From Tychonema litorale BBK16 (GTDB lineage Bacteria > Cyanobacteriota > Cyanobacteriia > Cyanobacteriales > Microcoleaceae), in assembly GCF_021648855.1 (NCBI RefSeq), contig NZ_JAKJHX010000003.1, forward strand, positions 9,333 through 73,332: a stretch of DNA of 64,000 bases. Reading direction: 5' to 3'. This document shows, piece by piece, positions 26,468-36,447 of this stretch. Every line of letters starts with the position of its first letter. Positions within the stretch are counted from its first letter, which is position 1. The notes below the pieces were generated by a model that saw only the letters and a program-made list of their open reading frames with translations, was not told the origin of the DNA and did no database searches. The position numbers were made by a program, and so were the translations under genes.

Positions 26468-28063
26468 TTAAAGTTCCAAATTCTTAAAGTTGTTTATTTC
26501 ATATAGCGGAATTTTTTCTGCTTTTGCTTGAGCGATCGCATTTTTATTTTCATTATCCAATACAATTCGACCTTGAAGTAAAGGTATCAAAGCTGACCGC
26601 TGAATTTCGCTTAACTGTCCCATCAGTAAAATTTCTGGACCGTCAGAAACATCTAAATCTTCTTCCATTAAAAGATTCATCGCTACACTTGATAGCACAA
26701 GATTAGCATCTTCGTCAGAAATGTTACTATTGTCCATCAATAAATTTATCTTGTTTTTGTTTGGGTGAGTGGCAAGCGCCCTCACCATTTGTTCCAATTC
26801 CAAGCTAAGAGACTCTTCTGACTGCGACCAATCTGGAAAAACAATTAGGTTAATTTCTCTCAAGTTTATCGACAGCGACAAGGCTGCTGAGCCTCCTTCC
26901 TTTTCCTGGCATTTCTCAATTTGCTGAGTATAATAACCCAGCATTTCAAGAAAGCGCAAAGCTGTAGGAACAGGAGCGTAATTTTCAATTGCCCACTGCC
27001 GACCTGACCTAGAGATTTTCTCCAAAATTCCTGGGTCATCAGCAATGCGATCGACAGTATCTTGCATATTGTCTAAATCGATTCCTATATAATGCCGCCA
27101 ATTTTCTGGCATGACTGGCAGTTTAACTTCATATTTATCAAAATCTACGTGAAACGTTACGCACCCAGCCGCCAATGATTCCCAAAAACGCCAACTGTCC
27201 CACCATTCTACGATCGATTCTCCTGTAAAATAATCTGAGGTAACAGAACCCCCAAAGCAAGCACAAGCAGCAGATTTTTTCAATCGTTGGTAGTAACTTG
27301 GATAGTGACGTTGACCTGTTTGCTCCCACTGCAAGTAGTGGTAATTGTCTGAGGGAGATTTATCAAAATCATCAACGGTATCATCCAGCAACAGAATATC
27401 TTTAATCAATGGAAAGAATTGCTCGCTAACGATCTGTCTAAGAGGATTGTTAACTGTCATTGCTCCACTATCAATCCACAGATAACCTTGGGAAAATTTC
27501 AGCAAGCTATTAGTGTATACCAATTTCCTTTGATCGTGGCGGAAATTGACAAGCAAACTTTTTTCCCTAGCTTGAAAATGATTAAATTCGTTGGTTTCTC
27601 GGAGCATACGGTTAGAAAGACCAAAAACCCAAGTTAAACAATTTGAAGGATATATAGATTTGCTGTTGCAGTGAGTTCTAAATCTGAAATCAAAATTTTC
27701 TAACTGTGGATTCCAGAGGGTAAACCCATCCATGTCATCTAGCAAGACAGTAACATATTTTTGCTGTGAGTGAAATAGATTTTCAGGAAAAACTGTCGCG
27801 TTTCTCATCCATCTGAAGTCCAAAATCACAATCGAGCAGTCATGATGAGTGACACTTGAATCATAACAAAATAAATATTCTTCTGTATCGAAGTCAATCT
27901 TCCAATGATTGATGTTTGAATAAAAGGGTATTCCCAACTCTTTAAAGCCTTCTGCTAAACATATACTGACAGGCGAATAGACTCCTTCGCAGCAATAGAA
28001 AAATATAGGTCTGTCCAAAGCTAGTTTGAGAGAGGATTGAGATTTTGAAATATCACTATTCAT
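26468..28063 (-). CDS. CgeB-like glycosyltransferase with C-terminal FPDW domain
   Basis: 531 residues. Residues 1-375 resemble the CgeB/YkvP glycosyltransferase group, with a C-terminal segment RFWESLAAGCVTFHVDFDKY (donor binding) and a terminal RQWAIENYAPVPTALRFLEML helix. Residues 395-531 are the unnamed domain shared with the proteins at 12297-14471 and 28108-32232: LREINLIVFPDW, SVAMNLLMEEDLDVSDGPEI, then RSALIPLLQGRIVLDNEN. The last 9 residues differ between copies. It is in the operon with the genes on either side (gaps of 35 and 44 bases). Confidence 0.8.
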   Translation of the reverse strand: MNSDISKSQSSLKLALDRPIFFYCCEGVYSPVSICLAEGFKELGIPFYSNINHWKIDFDTEEYLFCYDSSVTHHDCSIVILDFRWMRNATVFPENLFHSQQKYVTVLLDDMDGFTLWNPQLENFDFRFRTHCNSKSIYPSNCLTWVFGLSNRMLRETNEFNHFQAREKSLLVNFRHDQRKLVYTNSLLKFSQGYLWIDSGAMTVNNPLRQIVSEQFFPLIKDILLLDDTVDDFDKSPSDNYHYLQWEQTGQRHYPSYYQRLKKSAACACFGGSVTSDYFTGESIVEWWDSWRFWESLAAGCVTFHVDFDKYEVKLPVMPENWRHYIGIDLDNMQDTVDRIADDPGILEKISRSGRQWAIENYAPVPTALRFLEMLGYYTQQIEKCQEKEGGSAALSLSINLREINLIVFPDWSQSEESLSLELEQMVRALATHPNKNKINLLMDNSNISDEDANLVLSSVAMNLLMEEDLDVSDGPEILLMGQLSEIQRSALIPLLQGRIVLDNENKNAIAQAKAEKIPLYEINNFKNLEL

Positions 28064-28107
28064 AGTAATCGTAGATACACAATAATTGCTGAGACTTTCT
28101 GTCAGAA

Positions 28108-31100
28108 TTACATAGTTGTAAAACAGTCCTGTAGATAAAATGAGATTTTTTTATACCCTAAAGATGTGATCGCCTCTCTATTCTCATTGTACAACACAAT
28201 TCGACCGTGAAGTCGAGTTATCAAAGCTGACCGCTGAATTCTGGTCAACTGTCCAATTATTGAAATTTCCGGGCCGTCGGAAACATCTAAATCTTCTTCC
28301 ATTAAAAGATTCATAGCTACACTTGATAACGCAAGATTGGCATCTTCGTCAGAAATGTTACTATTGTCTACCAAGAGAGTTATCTTACTTTTATCTGGGT
28401 GAGTTGCAATGGCTTTGATAACAACAGCCAGTTCCTCTAGTATTAGTTCTTCTGGCTGTCTCCAGTCTGGAAAAATGATCAAATTAATCTCTCTCAGATT
28501 CAACTGGTTTTTCAGAGCATCTACTTGATATTTGTAAAAAAAATCTTTAAACACCGAGCCAATTTTCTCAGAGTAAGAGCGACTATCTAGAAAAGCAGGA
28601 TTAGACTGCATTTTCTCCTTGATATAAATGCTTTTCTGTTGACGCAAATCAGGTTTAGTACCCAGAGCGATCGCCAAATCAATATAAGACTCTTCGCTAT
28701 CAGTAATTAAATCGGGCACATCAAGCTCTCTTAGCAGCGATGCTCCCATATTTGATCGCGCATAATCTCCTGACATCACCACTGTTGGCAAACCAACTTC
28801 TAACGGATCTATGAGCGATGTCATCCCAGCATAGGGATAGGAATCTAAATAAATGTCTGCTACCTTTAAACGTTCTTTCACATCAGCACGGTTAGGTACG
28901 GCTTCCAGAAGAATTAACCGATCGGCATCCAAACCATATTTAGCTAAAGTAGCTACTAAACGCTGCTTAAAAGCTGTAACTGGATAAATAGGAGCCCAGT
29001 TAGGATTAAAGGGATATAGCACTAGCACAGAACCAGGTACAGCAGCAATTATTTTGATCCACATCTCTTCTACTTCTGGCAATATCTTGAAAAAATTAGC
29101 ACCAGAAATATAAACAACAGCATTTTGAGGAATGCCCATAGTTTCTCTTTGACAACTTATAGTTTTGATGAGTTGCTCTTCAGTGGCAAAATCAAAACAT
29201 TGAGCAGGAACATCTAATTTAACCAAGTTTTCTTTATAATCGTTTTGAGTGTCATTTTCAATATCTGTAAGTTTACTAGAGATATAATAATCTATATGTC
29301 GCATCCCCGTAGTTACAGGGGAATTCATTCCTACAACTTGTATGGGTGCTAGTCGATGCAAAGCTAGTTCGGCAATCGTATTAGTTTGAGCTGTGATATT
29401 ATTAGCGATAAAAAGAATGTCTAGTTCCCATTTTCGTAGAGTTTCTACTTGGAGTTTAAGATTTTGAGGCAGTTTAACTGCAATGTCAGTAAAACCTAAA
29501 CAACACTTTTCAAAACGATGACCGCTGGAATTGATAAAATAAAGAATTATTTCAAATTCATCTCTATTCAAATGTTTATATACTGGCAATGTGGCAAATA
29601 TTTCTGCTTGAGTGCTAAAATTATCAGCAAGAATGCCCAGTCTAATTTTATTTCTATCAGCCGAACGCTCAGGTAAATCAAAATCTATCGGATGTCCCTG
29701 AATTTTTAAGGCAAACTCGATGATGTCTGCACGCTTGACATATATTTTCTTAAGATTTTTGTTACTAAAATAAACAGCAAATTTGGCATGACGCTGGAAA
29801 AGTAAAGCTACAGAATGCCAAAAATGTAATTCTGAATGTTGAAAAATGTTGGTATGTATATAGTCTACCCATCTTTGAATATGTTGGTAGTACATATTTA
29901 CTTCCCCAATCTCTTGGAATAAATATGGAATATCAAACAACAATTTTATGTATTCATTTAGTAGTTGCTGAGGAATACAATGTAGGTCGTATTCCAAAGG
30001 TAACTGGTAGGCAGGCTTGTTTCGCATCTCCACCAGTAGTTCCTGGATCGCCTTTTGCTGGTCAAGTTGCTGGGGAGTTTGTTCATCTGTTTCATTTAAA
30101 GTAAGTTTTGTAGCGTTAATTAAAGCAGAACTAACAGTTTGCGCCATTTGAGACCAAGAAAATTTTTTCGCTTGTTCTAACCCTGCTGCAATCAATGAAT
30201 TGCGAATTTTCGGTTTTTGTACCTCGCACAGTGCATCAGTTAACCCATCAATATCATCATCTTTCACATATAAAGCTGCTGCACCAGCCACTTCAGGAAT
30301 AGAAGCATTCGGGCAAGTAATGACTGGACAACCGCAGGCCATTGCTTCCAGCACAGGCAACCCAAAGCCTTCATAGAGAGAAGGATAAACCAGAGCGACA
30401 GCATCGGAATAAGCTAATCTCAATTCCTCATCACTGAGTTGTAGCTTATGCACAACACTTCCTGCGGTATAAATTCTCAACTCCCCTTCTAGTAAAATTC
30501 CACTACCCGTAAAAACAATGTCAAATCCTTGTTTACTAGCAAGTTTTCCAAAAGCCTGAAAAAACAACATAATATTTTTATAATCCGACCCGCCACCGAC
30601 TGATATAAAATAGGGTTTTGAGATGCCGTACTTATTTTTAAAACTATTAATTTCTTCTTGACTCGCTGGTGTGAAAAGATTGTCCACTCCACAATGAGCT
30701 ATAGTTACAGATGCTAGGGAAATTTCTGGAAAAAATATTGTTAAGTCCTGCGCTGTATTTTCTGAAATCGAAATATATGCAGAAGCATGGCGGATACCGT
30801 AATGCTTTTCTCTCCACATTGGTTCCTGCAAATTGGCTTGCAAAACTTCGGGAATCATGTCATAAGCCATGAATACAGAAGGGGTTGATAGTGGTGTTGT
30901 ATAGTAAGTGGAGATAAATAAATCTGCACCTTCTTCATCGCAGACTTGTTGTAACATTTCTCTATCAGCAATCGTGCTACCGTAGTCATAACGCGGTACA
31001 TTTCGATACCGAAGACCAGGAATTTTGGGAGCAGTACCAACTCGATCTATAATAACTATATGCTTGCAAAAGTCATCTTTTGCCCATTCTTCCAGCAAAG

Positions 31101-32232
31101 ATTGCCAGACGCGAGCTATTCCTGTTCTGTAAAGTTGGAAAAACACGCCATCAATGATAATCGTGGGAGATGCTGTTTGATCTGTTAAATTTCTACTTTG
31201 TAACACATCGGGTTCTACAAATCGCCAATCAGTGCCGTTAGATGCTTTTTGGGCGATCGGGACTACACCGCAGGACTCGGCAATATCAACGGTTGTTCCA
31301 TCCCGCACCCAGCCTAAATAGTCACGTAATAGAACTGGAAATCTAGTCTGCCGCTGCAAGGCTGTCCATTGCAATAGGGCATTGGTATAACCATAATATT
31401 GCTCTTTAAATTTTAACTGTTCTGGTATCACATAAGCAAAATGTTGGAAAACTAATCCCAGGTTTTCTGTTTCTTCGTGTCGGAAAGCATTGAACTCTGC
31501 CACATTTATCAACTCACCATTTGGCAAAGGTTCAGCTAAAATAGGGGGTTCATGACGTACCCAGACATGACCAGGCTTGAACCTCCAAGTCCGCAACCAT
31601 TCTTGTGCAGGATTCTGAGCATAACAGTTGCGAGTGCTAATAACCAGATTCTCTCCGACAAAATACCAACACCAATAAAAAGCAGCCTTTTTTTCAGGAT
31701 TATTGATGAACAGATATCGGGCAGTACACAGTTGCTCAACCGTCCACAATTCATCAACATCGATTTGCCATAGTAAACATTCCTCGTTAATATTTTCCAA
31801 TGGTGCATTAACCATTTCACGTTTCCCTTCCCAGAAAATACCCTCCGGTTTACGATAAACCGTGACATTTTCTGGATATAGCTGTGCCAGTTCGTCTAGG
31901 TATTCTGTTGTGCCATCATTACTGCGTCCCTTGGAGTGGATTTCGTCGGTAATCCGTCCGCCATTTCCCAAAGACCACGCTGTATCATGCTTCAAGTCCG
32001 CTACACCCTCGACTATATGCCAATGCCATTGATAAGGTAGTTGCTTGAATAATTCTATATGATATTTTATGAATGGTTCACCGTTGAGAACAATGGTAAA
32101 AAAGTGAATCGGCAATTGTGTAGATGCAACATCTATAGCAGACTGAACATTCTTATAACTGACTGGTTGAATAGGAAGTTTTTTGAACATAGCGTAGGCA
32201 TTTATATCGGAGTCTGAAATGTTATTTTCCAT
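28108..32232 (-). CDS. Four-module glycosyltransferase (GT-A, GT4, GT41-like, FPDW)
   Basis: 1374 residues. About 30-300: a GT-A-like domain (FFTIVLNGEPFIKYHIELF and an acidic LLWQIDVDELW). About 355-690: a GT4 domain with IIIDGVFFQLYRTGIARVW, then EGFGLPVLEAMACGCPVI (E-x7-E donor motif). About 860-1235: a SPINDLY/GT41-like domain (IRLGILADNFSTQAE, MNSPVTTGMRHIDYYIS, LDSYPYAGMTSLIDPLEVGLP). From 1245: the FPDW domain (REINLIIFPDWRQPEE, AMNLLMEEDLDVSDGPEI). Such a protein could add two or three different sugars in sequence on one acceptor. It is first of the three closely spaced genes ending with 22749-26432; the FkbM gene upstream is 108 bases away. No TPR array was clear. Confidence 0.82.
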   Translation of the reverse strand: MENNISDSDINAYAMFKKLPIQPVSYKNVQSAIDVASTQLPIHFFTIVLNGEPFIKYHIELFKQLPYQWHWHIVEGVADLKHDTAWSLGNGGRITDEIHSKGRSNDGTTEYLDELAQLYPENVTVYRKPEGIFWEGKREMVNAPLENINEECLLWQIDVDELWTVEQLCTARYLFINNPEKKAAFYWCWYFVGENLVISTRNCYAQNPAQEWLRTWRFKPGHVWVRHEPPILAEPLPNGELINVAEFNAFRHEETENLGLVFQHFAYVIPEQLKFKEQYYGYTNALLQWTALQRQTRFPVLLRDYLGWVRDGTTVDIAESCGVVPIAQKASNGTDWRFVEPDVLQSRNLTDQTASPTIIIDGVFFQLYRTGIARVWQSLLEEWAKDDFCKHIVIIDRVGTAPKIPGLRYRNVPRYDYGSTIADREMLQQVCDEEGADLFISTYYTTPLSTPSVFMAYDMIPEVLQANLQEPMWREKHYGIRHASAYISISENTAQDLTIFFPEISLASVTIAHCGVDNLFTPASQEEINSFKNKYGISKPYFISVGGGSDYKNIMLFFQAFGKLASKQGFDIVFTGSGILLEGELRIYTAGSVVHKLQLSDEELRLAYSDAVALVYPSLYEGFGLPVLEAMACGCPVITCPNASIPEVAGAAALYVKDDDIDGLTDALCEVQKPKIRNSLIAAGLEQAKKFSWSQMAQTVSSALINATKLTLNETDEQTPQQLDQQKAIQELLVEMRNKPAYQLPLEYDLHCIPQQLLNEYIKLLFDIPYLFQEIGEVNMYYQHIQRWVDYIHTNIFQHSELHFWHSVALLFQRHAKFAVYFSNKNLKKIYVKRADIIEFALKIQGHPIDFDLPERSADRNKIRLGILADNFSTQAEIFATLPVYKHLNRDEFEIILYFINSSGHRFEKCCLGFTDIAVKLPQNLKLQVETLRKWELDILFIANNITAQTNTIAELALHRLAPIQVVGMNSPVTTGMRHIDYYISSKLTDIENDTQNDYKENLVKLDVPAQCFDFATEEQLIKTISCQRETMGIPQNAVVYISGANFFKILPEVEEMWIKIIAAVPGSVLVLYPFNPNWAPIYPVTAFKQRLVATLAKYGLDADRLILLEAVPNRADVKERLKVADIYLDSYPYAGMTSLIDPLEVGLPTVVMSGDYARSNMGASLLRELDVPDLITDSEESYIDLAIALGTKPDLRQQKSIYIKEKMQSNPAFLDSRSYSEKIGSVFKDFFYKYQVDALKNQLNLREINLIIFPDWRQPEELILEELAVVIKAIATHPDKSKITLLVDNSNISDEDANLALSSVAMNLLMEEDLDVSDGPEISIIGQLTRIQRSALITRLHGRIVLYNENREAITSLGYKKISFYLQDCFTTM

Positions 32233-32340
32233 TATTTACAGCCTGTCTTTACCTTTTTTGTTAGATTAACGTTTCCTGAGATTAGGCATCTGAAAACTTA
32301 AAATTTTAAATTATTTTCATTAAAAGCCTAATTACCAAAA

Positions 32341-34716
32341 TTATATGTAGCAGGTAAATTCTCCTTCATATTTAGAAAAAAAGTTAGTGATATAAATCAA
32401 GGCTTCTTGAGGAGATAAATTGTGAACTTGCTCTATATCAGCATTCCACGGAAATTTATTTTTCCGGTCTGGCTGTTCTAGATATCCCCTTCTGTAGGCT
32501 TCCTCTGAGGTAAGTGAAGGTACTGGACTAATTTCTTGAGGAATCAAGAAAGCATTATTATAATGTAACTCTACCAGAGAATAGTTATATTGTTCGCACA
32601 GAATATTTAACTGTGAAATACTTTGACCAAAAAAATGATCGTTATTCCAAACATAATTTGGGCTATAATTAACAGTAAACTTTAGAGGTGGTGGAATCTT
32701 CTCGTTGATTTCTACGCTGATTAACAAAGGTCTAAATGAAGTAAGTATTTGATCTAAAACAAAATAATCATAGCCATCTATATCAAGATTAAGAAAACTA
32801 AATTTTTCTGGGACTTGATGAGTTTTCATAAGAGAAACTACGTTTTCAGGTGTCACCATGCACTTACTTAAATTTACTTGTTCAAATTCAGTATACCTAA
32901 ATGCTAATTTTGTAAATAGTTGGCTATCATATTCTACTGCTAATCCCGCCCATCCTTGCTTATATAAAAAATAAGTGTTTGACATAGTTATTCCATCACT
33001 AGCAGCTATATCCACACAGTATTTGTTTTCTAGATTTAATCGGCTTAAATATTTATCAATAATAGTTTCTTCGTCTAAATATGAATATTTCCGAGCGGGA
33101 GCATCTACATTTTTGCTATCTGCGATTTTAGGGATAGCTAGCATCAATACCTTAACAAATTCTTGAGGATCGGAGGCATAACGCTGACAAGCTGTTGCAA
33201 ATTCTAGGGTAGATTGTTCGTAAGGTACACAATTTAAAATGCTTTGAAGAACTTGTAATAATAAATCGGAATTAACGGGGTACAACTCCGAGCGCAACAA
33301 CTCAACAATTCCCAAGGATATTAAGTCTTGATTTATAAAACTATTCATGTTAATGGAAAGTTCGACAATCTTTAACAAATTATTTATATCGGTTGGAGCT
33401 ATTTCCCGGATGTGTTGCCGGAGTATCCGAGCAACAGCATAATCGATGAGTCCTTCTCGGCGCTGTGCTTCTGTTTGTATAACTCCTATTAGTTCAGATG
33501 TGCATTCTTCTATTTGTTCAGCATTCTCCTCAAGTATACCGGTGAACCAGACTGTTAGAGCTTCGGCTTCTTTCTCTTGCAAAAGCAGCATCAACCCCAA
33601 ATGCCAATAGTGGGATTTGATGTTTGGTTCAGCTTCTATAGCTTGCTCATATATACTCGCTGCTTTAGAATAGTCTCCTAACAATAAGCATGAATTACCT
33701 CTTTGTTGCCAATTATTTTGAGCGTTTAACAGAGATATGGCACTGTAACCGCTGCTGTAATCTCGAATTTTAGCAACAATAGGCAATGAACTTAGTCCCA
33801 GCTTAACTAGCTCTGGAATTTCCGCTAAGCTCTCTATAATATTGTCAGCCAAGTTATATCTTATATCATCGCCATATTGCAGGGTTAAATACGCTAGAAG
33901 TTCTAGAGCATAGTCAGGAAAGTTCATAACATCAGCTATACAAGCTAATTTTAGTATTTGATCTGGTGTCTTTAATTCTGTATTCAAGTCTTCCCGAATC
34001 AGATCCCGAAAATAAAAAGCATCAGACCAGACTAAGGCTCCATAATGGTCGGGTGATACTACAGGCATTCGGCGACCGTCACGATGTATATTAGATAAAT
34101 CAAAAAGTGTAAATCCTTGTTCTCTCAGGTACACATCTACATCCCCAAACAAAGGTTGACCCTTGTATATTTCTGTAAACTCTACTTCTGTTACAATCGC
34201 TAGAGTGCTGCTTTTTAAAATACTAGAAGCTCCTTTTAAAACCAGAAGCTCTGCTCCCTGAACGTCTAGTTGTATAAAATCAATCTCGCTAACTGCTTCT
34301 GATTGGCAAAAAAAATCTAAAGTTGTTATCTCAACTTCCGCAGTAGAAACTAGCTCAATTAGCTGAGAATTTCCGACAAACCGCTCAATATAGAAATCAC
34401 TGGGAGGATATAGTGAACTGCAACCTGGGTGTTTAGTAATGTAAATTGTGGATGTTCCGATACAATTTCCCAGAGCTAGTGGGATATGTTTTTCTGTCCA
34501 ATTTATTTTTCGAGCTTCAAGAGCAGCGTTAGCCTCACTACAAGCAGCTTGATCGGCATCGAATCCATAAATAGTAAGATTAGGTGCAAAAATATCCCAC
34601 CCCTGACTCCCATAGTCATCTTTGTCTGCGATCTTACGAGAGCCAACGAGGCATACTGTTACGTGAATATTATCCAAATGTCCGCTTTTTTTTAGGCTCG
34701 GAACGAAGATTGCCAT
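32341..34716 (-). CDS. Double FkbM-like methyltransferase with TPR-linked middle
   Basis: 791 residues. Residues 1-230 form an FkbM-family methyltransferase (LTIYGFDADQAACSEA, DFIQLDVQGAELLVLKGAS). The middle (about 330-510) carries one TPR-like unit (LLLGDYSKAASIYEQAIEAEPNIKSHYWHLGL) and a helical segment similar to the N-terminal region of the SPINDLY protein at 20481-22721. About 555-760 is a second, more divergent FkbM-like domain (CVDIAASDGITMSNTY, SFLNLDIDGYDYFVLDQ). FkbM enzymes O-methylate sugars or polyketides. It heads the minus-strand glycan operon (108-base gap to the next gene). Confidence 0.82.
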   Translation of the reverse strand: MAIFVPSLKKSGHLDNIHVTVCLVGSRKIADKDDYGSQGWDIFAPNLTIYGFDADQAACSEANAALEARKINWTEKHIPLALGNCIGTSTIYITKHPGCSSLYPPSDFYIERFVGNSQLIELVSTAEVEITTLDFFCQSEAVSEIDFIQLDVQGAELLVLKGASSILKSSTLAIVTEVEFTEIYKGQPLFGDVDVYLREQGFTLFDLSNIHRDGRRMPVVSPDHYGALVWSDAFYFRDLIREDLNTELKTPDQILKLACIADVMNFPDYALELLAYLTLQYGDDIRYNLADNIIESLAEIPELVKLGLSSLPIVAKIRDYSSGYSAISLLNAQNNWQQRGNSCLLLGDYSKAASIYEQAIEAEPNIKSHYWHLGLMLLLQEKEAEALTVWFTGILEENAEQIEECTSELIGVIQTEAQRREGLIDYAVARILRQHIREIAPTDINNLLKIVELSINMNSFINQDLISLGIVELLRSELYPVNSDLLLQVLQSILNCVPYEQSTLEFATACQRYASDPQEFVKVLMLAIPKIADSKNVDAPARKYSYLDEETIIDKYLSRLNLENKYCVDIAASDGITMSNTYFLYKQGWAGLAVEYDSQLFTKLAFRYTEFEQVNLSKCMVTPENVVSLMKTHQVPEKFSFLNLDIDGYDYFVLDQILTSFRPLLISVEINEKIPPPLKFTVNYSPNYVWNNDHFFGQSISQLNILCEQYNYSLVELHYNNAFLIPQEISPVPSLTSEEAYRRGYLEQPDRKNKFPWNADIEQVHNLSPQEALIYITNFFSKYEGEFTCYI

Positions 34717-34833
34717 GCTAAAACCCTGAGATAAAATAAATTGATAATTAACGATAATATGGGTAGATATTGCGATGATAGGGAAGATGGCAGAAAAGCC
34801 AATGGAGGAGATACATCTGAACTCGCCCTTCCG

Positions 34834-35229
34834 CTACTTCTTCCCCTTCGCCTGCCCCAACAATACCTTATAATCAGCCCGATCGCCATTTAGCTTCACC
34901 AACTTTTCCAAAGGCTCGATCGCACCCACCCGATTCCCCATCTCCAACCGCACATTGGCCAACCCCTCCAGAGCCGTCTGATTCAGCGGTTCCCGCTGCA
35001 AAACCCCCACGTAACCCCGTTCCTTCGCCGCCAGCAAAGACTCCTGCGAAACTACCACTGGCGTCTGCTTCTGCTGGTGCTGACTGCTCAAACCGCTGCC
35101 GAACAGACTTACCATACCAAAAAGTGTCGAACCCGCAAAGCCAGCCATTGATACGATCGCAAAAATCTGCTTAATTTTATCGCCCTTATTAACCCGACTA
35201 TCACCAGATTTTTTCTGCGTACTTTCCAT
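34834..35229 (-). CDS. Short membrane-anchored TPR protein
   Basis: 131 residues from the ATG at 35229, which follows an AAAGGA ribosome site; the frame opens at 35262. One hydrophobic segment (about 22-42), then a polar stretch and about two TPR units (SLLAAKERGYVGVLQRE, IEPLEKLVKLN). It is a shorter paralogue of the 311-residue protein at 6220-7155, ending where that one continues with four more units. Whether it is truncated or a natural short form is open. Confidence 0.7.
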   Translation of the reverse strand: MESTQKKSGDSRVNKGDKIKQIFAIVSMAGFAGSTLFGMVSLFGSGLSSQHQQKQTPVVVSQESLLAAKERGYVGVLQREPLNQTALEGLANVRLEMGNRVGAIEPLEKLVKLNGDRADYKVLLGQAKGKK

Positions 35230-35428
35230 CGTCAATCCTTTGCCTAGAAGGTTTCCAGGCACTCACAAAGTACCTATATCTAGAATGCCCAAGTTCGATC
35301 GCAAAACGATCGCCCTCCCCATTTAAAATTTTCGCTCAAATACTCACACATACAAACTGATCGGTGAATTTGATATAGTAGTAATCTGCTATTGCCAATA
35401 TTCCCCCATTGATGCTCCACTAAAACCC

Positions 35429-35530
35429 ATGCCAGAACGTCAAGTTTCTCTCGATTCCTTTGGAGGAGACAAGGAAGCTTATCAACATTGGTTAGACTCT
35501 CAAAAAAGCAAGGAATATACTGAAGTGTAA
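35429..35530 (+). CDS. Possible 33-residue small protein
   Basis: An ATG at 35429 opens a frame ending at a TAA at 35528-35530. The peptide (MPERQVSLDSFGGDKEAYQHW...) has a coding-like composition but no recognised family. The surrounding 35230-35592 region is otherwise gene-free. It may be a fragment of a deleted gene. Confidence 0.3.
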   Translation: MPERQVSLDSFGGDKEAYQHWLDSQKSKEYTEV

Positions 35531-35592
35531 TGATGTTACCTTAGAACTAAGAGTGCGATCGCCTCGGTAAAGTGCGATCGCACCCTGCATCT

Positions 35593-36387
35593 TTAGCCGT
35601 TATCCTGCGGTAATTCTCCAAATTGCGATCGATAACTAGCTAGCAAAGATTCGAGTTCATTCGCCCGTTGACTTTCAGCTTCGGCCCGTTGACTTTCAGC
35701 TTCGGCCCGTTGACTTTCGGCTTCGGCCCGTTGACTTTCAGCTTCAGCCCGTTGACTTTCAGCTTCAGCCCGTTGCCGTTCAGCTTCAGCCCGTTGCCTT
35801 TCAGCTTTTAAAGCCGAAGCCAATTCATCGGGAATCAATAATTTCTCGACCTTATCTTCCCGATAAAACCCAATCAATTTTCCTTCTATTTCTAACCGCA
35901 ATTCCAATACCTCACTGCGACTATCTCTAATTAATTCATACCCATCTTCTCCCAATCGATACCCACGCAATTGTTCAGGAATCCATTCACCTCTAGGGTC
36001 AAATAACCAATATTCTTGAACTTCCATCCCCTCGTACAAGTCTTTTTTCTTGATTATATCTTCCGACTTTGTACCCGGTGATGTCATTTCAAAAATCACT
36101 TTCGGCACTTGCCCTTCTTCCCAGATTTTGTAATTATCTCTGCCACCCGGTTCTACATCAAAAATTACCATCACATCCGGTGCTACCCGCAATTTTGAGA
36201 AACCTTGAGCGTAGTACAAATATTGGTTGGCTAACACAGTAGCTCGACGGTCTGCGAGGTATTGTTTTAAGACTTCTAAAGTGGTTAAAATTGCGTAAAG
36301 ATGGTCGTAAGTTTCTGCCACTGGTTCTCCATCAGCGCTAGGGTATATGATTTCAGAAGTTTTGAGGGTGGTAACGACTGTTGTCAT
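35593..36387 (-). CDS. Uma2 family protein with C-terminal RAEAESQ coiled coil
   Basis: 264 residues from the ATG at 36387 (AGGAAG upstream), not the ATG at 36465. Uma2 core: IIYPSADGEPVAETYDHL, VRVAPDVMVIFDVEPGGRDNYKIWEE and KVIFEMTSPGT, then EYWLFDPRGEW. The C-terminus carries seven heptad-like repeats (RAEAESQ) that form a predicted coiled coil, then LESLLASYRSQFGELP. Nearly identical in plan to the gene at 36550-37269, from which it arose by tandem duplication. Confidence 0.82.
   Translation of the reverse strand: MTTVVTTLKTSEIIYPSADGEPVAETYDHLYAILTTLEVLKQYLADRRATVLANQYLYYAQGFSKLRVAPDVMVIFDVEPGGRDNYKIWEEGQVPKVIFEMTSPGTKSEDIIKKKDLYEGMEVQEYWLFDPRGEWIPEQLRGYRLGEDGYELIRDSRSEVLELRLEIEGKLIGFYREDKVEKLLIPDELASALKAERQRAEAERQRAEAESQRAEAESQRAEAESQRAEAESQRAEAESQRANELESLLASYRSQFGELPQDNG
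35664..35810 (-). repeat. Seven 21-bp in-frame repeats encoding RAEAESQ
   Basis: Units start every 21 bases from 35664 and read CCCGTTGACTTTCAGCTTCGG or close variants; the last two units, at the 5' end of the gene, are more divergent. The unit equals one coiled-coil heptad, so copy number changes lengthen the coil without frameshift. The paralogue at 36550 has fewer and more diverged units. Confidence 0.88.
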
Positions 36388-36447
36388 GGTCGTGCTTCCT
36401 GTGAGTTGTAGATCTATTATAAACTTTTTTGCTGCAACTAAGAAATC

